Assembly: GCA_037042915.1 (NCBI GenBank)
Contig: CM073193.1
Location: forward strand, 5,518,001-5,582,000
Length of the DNA stretch: 64,000 nt
DNA from: Auricularia sp. M13
Taxonomy: Eukaryota; Basidiomycota; Agaricomycetes; Auriculariales; Auriculariaceae
Reading direction: 5' to 3'
Both the position numbers and the translations under genes were made by a program. Numbering within the stretch: position 1 is the stretch's first letter; each line of letters opens with the position of its first letter. The notes below the pieces were generated by a model. It saw only the letters and a list, made by a program, of their open reading frames with translations. It was not told the origin of the DNA and searched no databases. Positions 22,292-33,759 of the stretch are shown here, one piece after another.

Positions 22292-23324
22292 ATGGCAGAT
22301 TCATACGTCCTCCCTCAGGATGACCTTCCATTCTCGTATTTTCTTGAAGGGCGACAGCATGCATTGCCTGGGTATCAGCCCACACAGGTACGTTTTGCGT
22401 TGTCGTGGGACCTGGAGCCTGCGCTCAATACACTCATCTTAGGACTCGTTGATGCGGCCGTCTGCTTTCTATGTGAGCCTGCATAGAATCCCGTGTATCG
22501 CACATTAACTTCGCTGTCTCCCTTAGCCGATGCCAGCTTTTCCACCAACGCCAGCTGCTCCACCAACCCAAAGTCCGTATCTCGGTGGATGCATTGACGT
22601 AAGATTCTCGGCCCCGCGCGGTCATCGCTGAGTTACTTCGCCGTTCAAGCCGGCCGCCAATGCTGGACAAACCGCCTTGTTGGATGGAATTCCGTCCATT
22701 GGGCGAAATTCATTCAGTCCCGCCACCTCAGCCGTGAGTTCACACTCGTTTTTGGCGCCGCATACTCACATAGTCATAGACATATGTACCGTTCTCATTG
22801 CCCACCGGGGCGACAAACGTTCTTGGAGACAGTGCCACACACACGGATGGAGATTATAATGTGAGCCTGCTTCCGCATACGGGGTACATATTGCGCTGAC
22901 ACACTTACAATTAGATTCAGCCTTCACATGTCACTGCTACGCCGGCCGAAACGGCTGCCAGCGGTAGTACGAGTAACGGCTTCCAAGCAGCCAATTTTTC
23001 TATTTATTCAAGACTCCCGGACAACGCGGTAAGCCGTCTTCGTATGTGTGAGCAGGCTGCACCCATACTGATTGAGCCAAGCAGTCTTTGATGATGCATG
23101 TCGCGGGCCCTTCAACGTCAACCGCCACGCAAAGCGCAACTGCGGACAGTGCCATGGACATCTATGATTGGGCCACAGCTCCTCCTCAGCAGACGACCGC
23201 AGCACCGGGACTTGATGCGGAGGCGGAGGCGTTGGTCGATGAACTTGCCGCTCGATTGAACATGGATGCGACACCTGTTGAATTTGATGGCCAAGTCGTA
23301 TACCGGTACTATGTTTCGATGTGA
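22292..23324 (+). CDS. Small hypothetical protein, five exons, about 198 residues
   Basis: Exons: 22292-22387, 22527-22598, 22780-22860, 22921-23028, 23085-23324. Each intron (139, 181, 60 and 56 nt) begins GT (GTACGT, GTAAGA, GTGAGC, GTAAGC) and ends AG, and every junction is phase 0. The product starts MADSYVLPQDDLPFSYF, has a Pro-rich second exon (PMPAFPPTPAAPPTQSPYL), a Ser/Thr-rich centre (TATPAETAASGSTSNGF) and a C-terminal segment EAEALVDELAARLNMDATP ending VVYRYYVSM. Mostly disordered with one short predicted helix. I do not recognise a family. The second intron is the least certain; a CACCTCAG acceptor near 22730 is an alternative but breaks the frame. Confidence 0.6.
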
Positions 23325-24452
23325 AGAACCTTATGTAATACCCATTCGCACGTGTCCTTTCTAGTTATAAATAGGTATGGAAATCTACACCCAGAAGTGC
23401 TATATCTCTTTCTATGTTAGGATCGCATATAACAATAACCGATAAAATTACTTCACCCATATCCCGCGACATGAACGCCAGTGAATCATCGGGACGGCGA
23501 GTATCGGTGGGTTTCTACATGCCAATCGCTAGACGTCTCCATTCGGCAGTGAGCAAGTTGCGAAGCGTAGGAGAAGCCCGTCATGCATCACGATACTTGG
23601 TCTACACTTGTTTGTCGCGCGTGGCAGTCGCGCACGAGCTTGTTCACACGCGGCGTTTCGACCAGGCTTGGGACGGAGACGCGGTTGACCTCGTCATACG
23701 TTGCGCCAGGGCTTGCAGTCGCACAAGGAGGAGTGCAGACGAGCATACCACCCGTCTGCAAGTCGACATCCGTATGAGTTGGTGGGGACGACGGCTGGCT
23801 AGCGCACGCACCGAGGCTAGGGTCAATCGTCACTGTTGCCGCCCGACATACTCGCCTGCCATCGCGTGTCAGCGCCGTTTGCGCAAAAGGAAAATGGGGA
23901 CGCTGCTGACCTCCATCACGTGACATAGTTCGTGCCAGCCGATGGTGAAGAGCTGCAAGAGTGGCGGGCGTTACGAACGCATGCTAGCGCATGTTGGCTG
24001 AACGTGCGTTCAATGGCTGCAAAGGAGTCAGGGGTAGGCTGGATACTGGACGCTCGGCGCACGTTCATGAGGACGCGGAAGAGCGGAAGGACCCAGAGGC
24101 CGAGGATGACAATGGTGAAGAGTATGATCTGGACAGAGGCACGGGAAAACCGCCGGGCCACGCACGACATAGAGCTCGACGACTTGCGAAAGACAGCCTG
24201 GCTCAGCTTCATCTGCGCAGCGCACGGCCTGGGCGACGGACCTGCTCCTTTGTGAGCTCGAGCGCCTTGTTGGCCATGGCAGCACTGGGGGGGGGAGAGC
24301 TGCTTTATTAACTTAGAGCTAGCGGACGCGCGAGGTTTTGAATTCGGTGAGAACTTGTTGGGAGTTCCGATCATACTTACCTATTCAGTCCGCGGCGGGT
24401 TCTGAACTGAATCGTAGATTTTTTGCGCTGGACTGGCCAACGCTGTGAGTCA
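23325..24452. other. Unassigned region with one weak membrane-like ORF
   Basis: A minus-strand frame at 24374-23916 contains VQIILFTIVILGLWVLPLF, a good transmembrane helix followed by basic residues, but I could not connect it to other exons and the other frames are also open. Treat it as a possible exon of a membrane protein, not as a gene call. Nothing else recognised. Confidence 0.3.
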
Positions 24453-24793
24453 AGGCGACTTGGTCGCATGAGCCATCCCGCTGCGCCCTTCTCCGGTCTA
24501 AATTGCGCTATCCATTTAATATCTCCTGCGCGATTGATAGTAGTGCGAGCAAGCGTACGGGCAAGAGATAGATCACAGTCATTTAAGTAGGTAGCCTGTA
24601 GGTCGGTAGGTAGGTAGGTAGATAGTCAGGAACGACGTTCGGAGCAAGCCGAACCGCTCCGTCTACCCAATACACCTGCACGTGTCTTCCTTCCCTTTGA
24701 AATCAGCAGCCTGGTCATCATGCGCACTGGGGTGTCCCGGTATTCAAGCCCATCAGCCCCAGAAGACACTCGATACCCGCTACCAAGTAGCCC
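24453..24793 (-). repeat. R-family repeat, copy R6, with a GGTA microsatellite inside
   Basis: Bounded by AGGCGACTTGGTCGC (24453-24467) and GCTACCAAGTAGCCC (24779-24793). Longer (341 bp) and more diverged than other cores because of indels and a GGTA/GGTC run at about 24595-24630. Confidence 0.75.
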
Positions 24794-24799
24794 ACAACT

Positions 24800-26087
24800 C
24801 ACGGTAGCGTTGTTCGCTCGAACAGCTGGACCGCTGCGTAACGCGTCCAGTCATGGCATCAGGCCAGGCTGTAGCCGCCCTATCAGTTGTGATTCCCCAT
24901 GGACCGAGATGCAACTGCTCCGCGTAGTCATACTGCTCAGCTCCGTGGCACAGTGTTCATAGGATTCCCAGGCTGTCAGATCCAGTGCTAGCACCCGATT
25001 TGTGTTCGCCGCGCGACTCGGACTTGCGTTCCTCTCCGCTTTCTGCGCCTGCTCCACCGTTCCCGTCTTGGTCGTGGCATCGCCGGCTACCGCAACGCGC
25101 GTTGGAGCGCTGTAACGCGACATGGGGCTCGTGATAATAGAGTTCCTAACGCGCATCGCGTTGTCTTCGCGTCACCATCAGTGCACCTCGACCGCGCCCG
25201 ATGAATTCGTCGCCCGTATCACCCGCACCCGAGGCAGAGCTCGTTGCACGCACACGGGCCTTCTTGCCCCTGCCGGCGTGGAGTTGGCACATGAGCAGCT
25301 TGTCAAGGCCATCCTGTCGCAGCCGCGCGACGTGTTCTCGCCGCTTGCACTCGTAGACATGCCCAACACGGATTCAGCTCGAGCACCCCAGGACAATACT
25401 TCCGCCCGCTCTACGCGTGCTTCGACCAAAAAAGTCGGGGATTTGGTGCCAGAGACTTTGTTTGCGCAAGTACGAGCTACCGGCCGCACGGCACCCCACA
25501 CAGCGGACGAGATCACAGCAAAGCGCAATGCGAGCAGCCGCAGGCCTCGGAATGCGCGTTGAGGCGCGCCGCGAGCGAGTTCCGCGTCCTGCGGTCATCG
25601 TTCGTGGCTCGTAATACGCAACTCGCATCTTCGGATGGGTTCACTCCTCTGCATCACCTTTGTCTGGGCAGACAGCTGCCAATCTTATTGGGCCAGCAGC
25701 CTCTGCGATAATGCTCAATCGCGTCCGCCCGACGTGCTAAAACTGTGCATCTCTGTTCATATTCCCAGCTTACCGTAAACGCGGTGTCTTACCCGCTCTA
25801 CAACCGGCCACGGGCGATGCGAACGGCCATCTCTTCCTCCCGGTACGCCATCGCGACTCCCAGACTTTGAAACAGTGTGCTACTCTGATTTTGGTTCAAT
25901 CGCGCGCCTACTCTCTTCATCGCTGTCCGCCCCGTCCTCGTTCTGGCAGCGATGCGATCAACACGTGGGGGGAGCCTGTAGCACAATGCTATTCAGAGTA
26001 GCGGTCTAGCTCAAACTACGTTATCGTGCAACATGTCCATGGCAACTCCACTGTCCTTTCCGCCGTCCTTCGTAACTCTGCGCTCCG
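24800..26087. other. Unassigned region with a possible spliced ORF on the plus strand
   Basis: A plus-strand frame at 25192-25562 (CTSTAPDEFVARITRTRG onward, Arg/Thr/Ala-rich) may be preceded by a 70-nt intron (GTAACG..ATCAG with CCTAAC, ending near 25191) and an upstream exon reading LGRGIAGYRNARWSA. I do not recognise it and the antisense frame is also open, so I do not call a gene. 25600-26087: nothing recognised. Confidence 0.25.
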
Positions 26088-27161
26088 CTATTCTGCGTGC
26101 CTCTGTGACGGAAAATGATTCACGATAACTCGCTGGACGGGGCCTATGAAGTTATTGACGATGCTGATTCGTGCGCACTGCGCGTCGTCGTTTGACTCGG
26201 CCTTCCGCAATACCAGAGATGGCGGGCCAGTCGCAATAGAGCTTGTCTTTGGAGAGTCGCGCCTTTCTCGGGTGGCTTCGGAATGATCGCCATCACAGGT
26301 CACGCCGCAGATCAGACAACTGTCCTCGACCCGAGTCTTATTCCACTGGGGTCGCGGCGGGACTATGGCGGGGTTGGCAGTGGTGGATGCAACGCCCCCT
26401 GTTTCTTCATGATCATCCGGCTGGGAACCATCAGGCGAGGCCGTTGGCGTAACAAGTGCCTTGGCTTGCGGAGGGGCTGAGCCTGTGGGAGAGGGGATTT
26501 GCTCAAACGTGTCTGTTCCCCCGCGTTGAGCATCGTCTCGTAGTCGATCGCGCCGTTGTACGAGTACCTTTTTCGCAGAGCCTCGATACTCCGGAGACCG
26601 GGAAGCACGGCGCTTGTAATAACCCATTGCTGAGGTGGGAAGCTCTGCAAACCTGGGGCCGCTCTTATATAAGCGAGAGGATCATAAGCTGGCCGTTCAG
26701 CCAGAAGGCTATGGATCGTCGACCACACAGCCTTTGCCTGTGCACCGGGAAAAGTGTCCGGAACAGCGTTTCGAGATACTTTATAGCTGGCATCCCTGGA
26801 TACAAGCAATTATCATTACGATGTCCTACCTCGCCGACGACGGTGTTCGCGTGCGGCCCGAAGCGAGGCCACAAATCGGAGACGACGATAATTCCTGCAT
26901 CTCAGAGACTGAATGGCACGACGTTCCCAGTTCCCATGGCGAGTCAAGCGTGCAAGCGCATCACTTGCGGCCTGACACTGGGAAATCGGGCTGCATCCCA
27001 GCCCGCAAGAAAGCCAACGACTCGGGAGATCGGCCCGTAAGCAGCAACTTACTCAACTCATCAAGTCTCCTTGCTTTGCGCTCACGTCCGTACAAGGTGG
27101 AAATCGGCTCTAGTGGCGTGGTCATTGCAAATTTCGCGCAGATCACCGTGCAGAAAATCAT
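26088..27161 (-). CDS. Probable multi-exon hypothetical gene, exon limits unresolved
   Basis: Three consecutive minus-strand frames read like protein: 27161-26961 (MTTPLEPISTLYGRERKARR, starting at the ATG near 27125), 26809-26500 (DASYKVSRNAVPDTFPGAQA, then PLAYIRAAPGLQSFPPQQW), and 26627-26088 (VEDSCLICGVTCDGDHSEA, ending HFPSQRHAE). GT..AG pairs exist between them, for example GTAGGACATC..TATCCAG near 26850-26817, but I could not settle one consistent set. No family recognised. The CLICGVTC motif might bind metal. The confidence reflects coding character, not a finished model. Confidence 0.4.
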
Positions 27162-27179
27162 TATCCACCAGCCGTGATC

Positions 27180-28906
27180 ATGCGCGTTGAGCGCTGAGCG
27201 CTGACCCGAGAACAGGACAATTTGACTGCCTGATGTAATTATGAAGTGTTCCTGGTCTGAACTGTATAATTTCAGGTTCTGAGAGACACATAATCCGTGC
27301 AGAATAGCTCTGGATCCACCTGCTCTACCTATAATGCCGAGCCCTCCGCGCGCCGTTGTGCGGCTTCATGCGAGTTTTCAAGGGAGATTGTGCTAGAGCG
27401 GGAAAGGGCAAAATCCTTTGTTGGGCTGAAACTATTTCGCAAGCATCTCAAGAGTGATCCGGTTGTATTGTTCCGACGTCGCGTTCAGACATGGCAGTGT
27501 ATTTCAGAGTCATGAGATGGATCAGTCTGGGATACATTATCAACGGCAGTTGTCCGTGGAGTCCAGAAAGCTACAAGTTAGAGCACAGTACAGTCACTGT
27601 CAACATGAACCTGGACCGACGTGAATGTCGCGTACAGTGAGAGGCGCGAGGAATATGTTCATCACAATTCTCCCCGACCCGTTTCCCACGGTCAGTCGCT
27701 GGGTCAAGTCTGGGGAACCATTTAACTGCAGTGCATCGGTGGGCGACTCTGAGACCGAGGTAGCGAGAGTGAGGGTGAGCTCCTGCTGGGTACCAGCGCC
27801 CGACGGGGCAATGCTCTACGAGATGCGTCGGAAGGATGCAGTGTGAAAAGACGCGTGCTTACTGGCCGGGGCACGTTGGGACGGTCCGACACATATCCCG
27901 CTTCACGACCGACCGCGGGCTGCGCAGTGACGGCCGGTAGAGCCCCCGGATTCGCGAACGGCTGAAAGCAGTCAAAGGCTGAGACACGAGAGGACCCTGA
28001 CATGAACGCTTACCGCGTCGGACAGTTGTCGCAGAGGTGAATCTTCCTGCGACAAAATCACTGCTGGCCCTGCAGTACTCTCCGCAGACAGCGCTCGCGC
28101 ATCGAGTCCCTGCGGGTGGGCTGAGTGGGTTACGGGCGAGGCGGCGACGTCGGAGGCGAGGTCGCGATCGCCATCGTTGCCACTGCGCTGGATGCAGATC
28201 AGAGAGATGTTTCGGGCATGAATACAGCCATACATGGGCGTGGAGAATCGGCTGCATGTTCGGTTCAAAGTTCACGACGGGCTCTGCAGACGGTCCGGGA
28301 GGGGAGGAGGGTATCTGGGCTTGGCCGCTCTCCGGGCTGAGAAATTCTCTGGAGCGATGGTGGGCATCAGACTGCAGGGAATTGGCTCAAATGAGTGCAT
28401 TTTCTCGTGACACAGCAAACATGTCACGTGACGTACCAAATCCGGCGACAGGACCGTCGGCAGAGGCTGGCTGACCAAGACTGGCAGAGTCAAATTGCAT
28501 CTGGGACCCCTCTTCAGACGCGTGGGCAAAGATTATGATCAGGCATGCGATACTCATACAGTGACGCGGGCGTACTTACCTTTACTGTGCGCTGTCTCGC
28601 AGTTTTAGGCATTTGACCGAGGAGATCCAACAGCGGTGTTTTAGCGTCCAGCCAGGCACCGCGCCGCCTTCTTATAGTTGTTATATGCTTTGCATCCCGG
28701 ATTATAACAGCCACGGTCGAAGGTGAACCGCCTCTCGGTCAATGCCGGTCTTTGCCAATCCCGCGCCACATCTCGCTGACGTCTGGCTGTGCTTTCGGGT
28801 CTTGTCGCCACTGCCACATTGCGTACCGCCGTTGGATATCCTTTAAAAGACTCGCGTTCACCAGCAGCGCCCTTACCTGCGACCGCAGCACTGTAGCAAG
28901 CTCACC
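27180..28906. other. 1.7 kb without a recognised gene, including the F-box gene promoter
   Basis: Several short overlapping frames but none with recognisable motifs or matching splice sites. The last part is the upstream region of the F-box gene at 28907. No repeat partner found within the window. Confidence 0.35.
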
Positions 28907-30349
28907 ATGACGCCCTCTTTCGTGCCGCCGGAGCTGCTTCACTCCGTCTTCGACCACGTAGACCTTGACGACCTCATTTCTTGCACTCACGTTTGCCACG
29001 CCTGGCGTCTACTCTCTCGCGGCCATCCCACGTATTGGAAGTACCTCTCCATCACAGACGATTCGTCGAGTCCCGGATCGGCCGCGCTATTTGTCGACAG
29101 GCTCAATGCCTGCGCCCGCCCCGAGTCAACCTTCTCGTTGTTCTTGCGATGCCGTGTCGCCTGCTCCATCATGGCAGATGTTATACTACCGCAACTCTGC
29201 CTACACATCCATCGAGCGCAAGAGCTCTCGCTGCTCTTCACGCCGGAGTCAGCTGAACTTATCATGCCGATGTTTCATCTCCGAGCTCCCCTGCTGAAAA
29301 CATTGCGCGTAATCGTCAATGGTGCTACACCCGACATGCCACCTATTCCTGCAATGTTCCACGCACATTCATACTCGACGCTTCGTCGAGTCCTTCTCTT
29401 CGATGCGCCCTTATGCACCGATATCCCTCCCATCCTGCATACTGTCCTGATTGTACAGGCCGCTTACCTCAGAATACCGGCACAGATGCCCCGTGTATTG
29501 TCCTTCCTCCCTCGCTGCCAAACGCTCGATCCCTTTGCCGTTGATGATCGCTTTCTCCCAAGTCTTTCTGAAATCAACATTGGCGCAATTTTGAGCCTTA
29601 CAATATACAGCAGGGCATGGCTTCTCTCCCCCGACATCGTAAATATTCCCACTCTTTTGGTCCGACTGGGCAAGCCGTCCATCAGCGCTGTACGTCGTAT
29701 TGTACCTGTACCTGAAAACCGTCAGCTGTGCGCCTGCCTCATGGCCAAGCCTTCGTCCTTCCTACCTCTACCCGCACTTTCTGGCCAAGCCGCCCTTGTG
29801 ACTTGCGACAAGAACATCGTGCGGTACTTCGAGTACCTGGACATTCCCTACATGACCTCTCCATCTTTCTTATCAGCGATTTTGCCTTCAGACCGCCTTG
29901 TAATGCTTGCAGTATCCCTCGACCTTGTTTTCCCCCGCATGTGTGAGATGAAGCTCGAGTTTCCGCACCTCCAAACCCTGACGCTCGGCGTCCACAATTT
30001 CCCTACTACAGGCCGACGTACAGATTGGGGCTCAATCAGTGGCCCAAGACTTCGGCTGCTCACATTTCAGCGGGAGGATGAGCTTCCCATTTGCGTTTCA
30101 AGATGCTTACTCAATCAATTTATTGGAACAACGCTGGTTTTAAACCGATCAATGCGGCTCGACGTCATCCTGAGAGGTATATCTGTCACCGGACAGGATA
30201 CCAACGACGATGTCATCAATACCATCGTTCAAGGGGATGTTAAGCCGTGGTTCGAGTGTACACCCGGCGAGGATGAGGAAGAATATAGTGCCGTCGAATC
30301 AGTTCTCAATCTCCCGCGTCTAGGTTGGATGGACACATGTACAGTATGA
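28907..30349 (+). CDS. F-box protein with leucine-rich C-terminal region, 480 residues
   Basis: Single uninterrupted exon. The ATG is in good context (CTCACCATGA). An F-box occupies residues 3-40: FVPPELLHSVFDHVDLDDL followed by HVCHAWRLLSRGHP. The rest is a long Leu/Pro-rich region of the type common in Agaricomycete F-box proteins (QLCLHIHRAQELSLLFTP, H-containing LRR-like segments, FPHLQTLTLGVHNFP), ending in an acidic patch (ECTPGEDEEEY) and LGWMDTCTV. The probable role is substrate recognition in an SCF ubiquitin ligase, with Skp1 as partner; the substrate is unknown. No frameshift or stop inside, no intron needed. It differs from the F-box gene at 20.3-21.6 kb in having the F-box at the N-terminus. 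Confidence 0.85.
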   Translation: MTPSFVPPELLHSVFDHVDLDDLISCTHVCHAWRLLSRGHPTYWKYLSITDDSSSPGSAALFVDRLNACARPESTFSLFLRCRVACSIMADVILPQLCLHIHRAQELSLLFTPESAELIMPMFHLRAPLLKTLRVIVNGATPDMPPIPAMFHAHSYSTLRRVLLFDAPLCTDIPPILHTVLIVQAAYLRIPAQMPRVLSFLPRCQTLDPFAVDDRFLPSLSEINIGAILSLTIYSRAWLLSPDIVNIPTLLVRLGKPSISAVRRIVPVPENRQLCACLMAKPSSFLPLPALSGQAALVTCDKNIVRYFEYLDIPYMTSPSFLSAILPSDRLVMLAVSLDLVFPRMCEMKLEFPHLQTLTLGVHNFPTTGRRTDWGSISGPRLRLLTFQREDELPICVSRCLLNQFIGTTLVLNRSMRLDVILRGISVTGQDTNDDVINTIVQGDVKPWFECTPGEDEEEYSAVESVLNLPRLGWMDTCTV

Positions 30350-31099
30350 ATGTGGATATTTAGCTCGACCTCGCATCGATTTCCAGGATTTTATAATCAC
30401 AGAGTCCGATCCTAAGTATAGTGAAAGATATGCAATACAGAGCATTTTGTGTTTCAGATCGGGATCTACTGGCCGCTGGGTGAAGGTGCAGGCGAGACGC
30501 GCACACGATCCAAGAAAAGGCAACACAAACAAGGGAGGTAAAGAATATGTGATGACATGATGAGTAAGGACGAAGACCGAGAGTTCGAACGACTAGCGAG
30601 CGGACTTACGGGCGAGGAAGCCGGGTTGTCGAATTTCCCCATTATTTTGGTCAATTTCTGCTGCCAGAGAAGACGGGCGAGAAGCGTTGCAGAAACGTGG
30701 GGCACGGGAAGCCGATAGGCTATGGCGATGAGATGAAGCTCAATCTGAAGCTGGGCGGCTGCTCAACACGTGGGACGGGCAATGCATCCTTGGGAAGCTT
30801 CTGGCCCCACTTCTGTGGCCCGTGCTGGCAACGATGTCTACATTTTGCTGCCTTACAATGGCCACCTTGAAATGCGTGCCGTCGTCCGTTACCGCGCACG
30901 CTCAAGCGCATTGCTCGCATGGAGCTGTACAACGCCGCGGCGGTGACGGTTCCCGACTATGTCGAAAAACAGACATCGCTGCGGCAACGGCACATCAGGT
31001 CGCTGAACACTGCGGTACTCGCAGACCCTGATGCGGTTGGCAGCATGCAGATTAGGCGCCAGTACGTGCGTGCAAGGCATGTGAGAGGTCAGAGCGAGC
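30350..31099. other. Intergenic, nothing firm
   Basis: A plus-strand frame from 30919 (MELYNAAAVTVPDYVEKQTS) has protein-like composition and may be an eroded exon, but nothing joins it. The rest shows no gene. Confidence 0.3.
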
Positions 31100-31720
31100 C
31101 CTTTTCCACTCTGTTATGAAATATGCGCGTACCCTGGTGGCCAGTTCCAGCTTGCAGACTGCTCGCAACGCTAAAGAAGCCTCGCAATAGCCTCGGCGCC
31201 CCAGCCAGAGACCTCCGCACCAGCAGACCCGGCGACCTCTCAAGGAACTGAGCCGCCTCATCATCGGCCCCCGATGCGGCTGCGTTCTCTTCATTCCCTC
31301 TGCGACACCGGCCGCTGCGGCTGTTGAAGCAACTGGTCGCTCGTCCAAAGAATCGTCTGCGCTGCTTTCTCACCCTCCTGCCGTCCAAGCCAACGCGCTT
31401 CGCAACATCCTCAGGGGCGGCGAATGCTCGGACCGGACCTGCCAGCACTCTCTCACCCTGATCCAGAACTTGGCCCGATACCATAGATACCAAGCTTCAG
31501 TTGAGGGCAGAGGACCTGGGCTCCAGAATTTACACGGATCTCGATGAACTGGCCAAGGAATTGACCGACGACGCTCTATCTGGGCGACAGCTACCACGAT
31601 CGCTTTCAAGTTCTCCCCTGCCTCGTCCGACCAGGCGAAGCTCCGAATCCTTCGAGGACAATCAATAACATATATGCTCCCAAATCGACCCCCCGCTCGT
31701 CTGCGGAGGAGAAGGGGCCA
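31100..31720 (+). pseudogene. HECT ligase fragment C (middle region), inverted
   Basis: Plus-strand copy of the same middle region as fragments A and B. Readable: the stretch matching ECSDRTFQHSLTLIQN, LRAEDLGSRIYTDLDELAKE and ELTDD, followed by LPRPTRRSSESFEDNQ. Opposite in orientation to A, B and D1. It ends before the HECT domain. Sequence from 31650 continues open (NIYAPKSTPRSSAEEKGPRP) and may belong to the same parent. Confidence 0.75.
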
Positions 31721-32384
31721 AGACCCCGTACTGCGGCACAGCGAAAGCTGCCACGCCGCAAGCCAAGGGCAGTAATAGAGTATGCTGCAGAAGCATCAGG
31801 CGAAGGAGCAGTAACATTTGTTCAATTGTCGCGCGGCGCTGATGCCATGTACATCAACGACTTGGGAGTGAGGCAACGTGCTAATGTGAAGTGCGCCGGA
31901 CCGCGTTAGTCACATACCATGACCTCTGTGTTTCCCCGCATGGTGCAGGCGCCGTCAGTGTCAGTCCGTATCGACTTTCAAAGGGTTCTCTATGGCGTGG
32001 ATTGTATCAGTACCATGTCTGGAACCAACCGCTGGTCATTCCCACCTTGGGGTCAAGACGGTCGCGAAGGAACAGTTGTCGTCGCGGATGTCAGGGTCAC
32101 GACAGACCGTCCAGAGACCATCTAACGTGGTTTCTATCAGTACGATAATCTCCCTGCGCTAACAGTAAGATGCGAAAGTAAAAATTAGGATAAGTATAGT
32201 TTCAATCTTGAGGCAAACAGCGCGCTGACCACTGCTGGAATCTTCAGCTAGCCTACTGACGGAAGCTAGCTCGCTATGAGCAGGTCGTACGTCCTGCAGC
32301 GCAGCTTGATTATAGCCTGCATCTGTCATGTGTAGCTGATGCCAGCGCTGCGTGGTGGCGTGAACGCTCACAGGAGCTACTGTA
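31721..32384. other. Unassigned region
   Basis: Open plus-strand coding-like sequence to about 31905, then a short frame at 31919-32125. I see no recognisable family and no repeat partner. Confidence 0.3.
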
Positions 32385-32685
32385 GGGCGACTTGGTCGCA
32401 TCATTTCTCGAGCTCGTCACCAGCCCAAGAGACCGCATAGAGCTCGTAAGCAACTGATACAGCACGCGTTTTGTTCTCCAATTGAGCGTATGCGATGTCG
32501 TGCATGCGGTAGCGGCTTTCGGCAGGTAGGTAGGTAGGTAGGTAGGTAGGTAGGTCACAGTTGCTCGGTTGGCTCCGATTTGACGCTCGCGCCAGCAGCG
32601 GCTCTTCTCTTACTACCTACCGACATTATGCACGACGTTCTTTGGACCCGGAACGAGACGCTTTCCTTGAGCTACCAAGTAGCCG
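32385..32685 (-). repeat. R-family repeat, copy R7, with a GGTA microsatellite
   Basis: Bounded by GGGCGACTTGGTCGC (32385-32399) and GCTACCAAGTAGCCG (32671-32685). It holds an (AGGT)8 tract at 32524-32555, in the same relative place as the tract in R6. Confidence 0.8.
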
Positions 32686-32846
32686 TACTTCACTTCCGCT
32701 TCCGCTCGTTAAAATGTCCAGCGGTGCACCACGGCCTATGAGATAACGAGCCGGACACTGGCGTGGTGAATGCGGCCTTATGCTATCTATGTACCTTCTT
32801 TCCCGCGAAAAAAGGCGGACAGGTCTTGGTGATTGCTCCTACATTA

Positions 32847-32861
32847 GCTACCAAGTAGCCC
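32847..32861 (-). repeat. Isolated R-family terminal hairpin
   Basis: GCTACCAAGTAGCCC without a partner end in reach; a solo end, about 160 bp beyond R7. Confidence 0.6.
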
Positions 32862-33759
32862 TTGCCGAACTACCGAGAAGGCAAACGCAGAATCGGCGTG
32901 TGCGTGGACGGCTTATCCCAGCCATCTATCCCTGCTCGCTGTATGTAGCGAACTATAGTATGATAATCCAGTCTGTACGGCGCAAGGGAGTCATTCCGTT
33001 GTACTAGATGGTTATCATTATGCTTAATAGCTAGCTCGTCCCCGGGCTTGGTAAGAGTCATATGCCGCCGCAACGACCTGCCGTCATTAGCCTTATATAC
33101 CTGACACCCTAAGGGTATATCGAGACAATTATAGTGCGACAGCCTGACCATTAGTAGGTCATTGATTGCGCAAGCTGATGTGCTGAGACCGCAACTGTCC
33201 TCCCTCCCGGCAAATAGAGTCTGTCTGCTTTGCGAGTATTCGCACTCCTCCAGCGGCCAAGACGCCATCCGTCACATGCAGTCAACAGTTGCTCGAGCTC
33301 ACCGCTCGTCTCGCTTCCCCGCAGTGTCGACAGGAGAGTCTAATCAACTTCCCGTGCCACTGTGAGCTTTCAATCTACTGCGTAAAGGCGCCCAGTCAGA
33401 GAGAGATTACTTACCTTCAGCCTCATCAGGAATCATCTTTATATGCGATGATCCTCACACATTTACATGTCGCTCTGCCGCAGAACTGTGGGCAAAATAC
33501 TCTTCCGTGCGAGATCCTCTGTCTTACCTATATTATGTGGGTTTTAGCTTTCTTAACTACGACAAATATTGATTAGAGATTACTCTTACAGGTGATAAAG
33601 AACAATGTCTCTGTTCGCACTGTAGCAGTCACTCGCGCTTCGGTATGTAGGTTAACTCTTAACGAGCGCGTTCGCTAAGCGCCCGCGCGGTCCTAGCCGC
33701 CGGTGTGTCGGACTTCTTGCGTCGCTCTGTTTCTCCGCTGCCTACCACTTACGCTGACC
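32862..33759. other. AT-richer intergenic region upstream of the 33.8 kb gene
   Basis: About 900 bases with no gene signal. It must contain the promoter of the gene starting at 33760. No clear TATA box or repeat noted. Confidence 0.4.

Noticed and set aside
23916-24374. Possible pheromone receptor or other multi-pass membrane gene
   Set aside because: Only one hydrophobic segment can be read and no receptor motifs or joinable exons were found.
30560-30620. Possible tRNA B-box (GAGTTCGAACGAC)
   Set aside because: No matching A-box or cloverleaf could be built around it.
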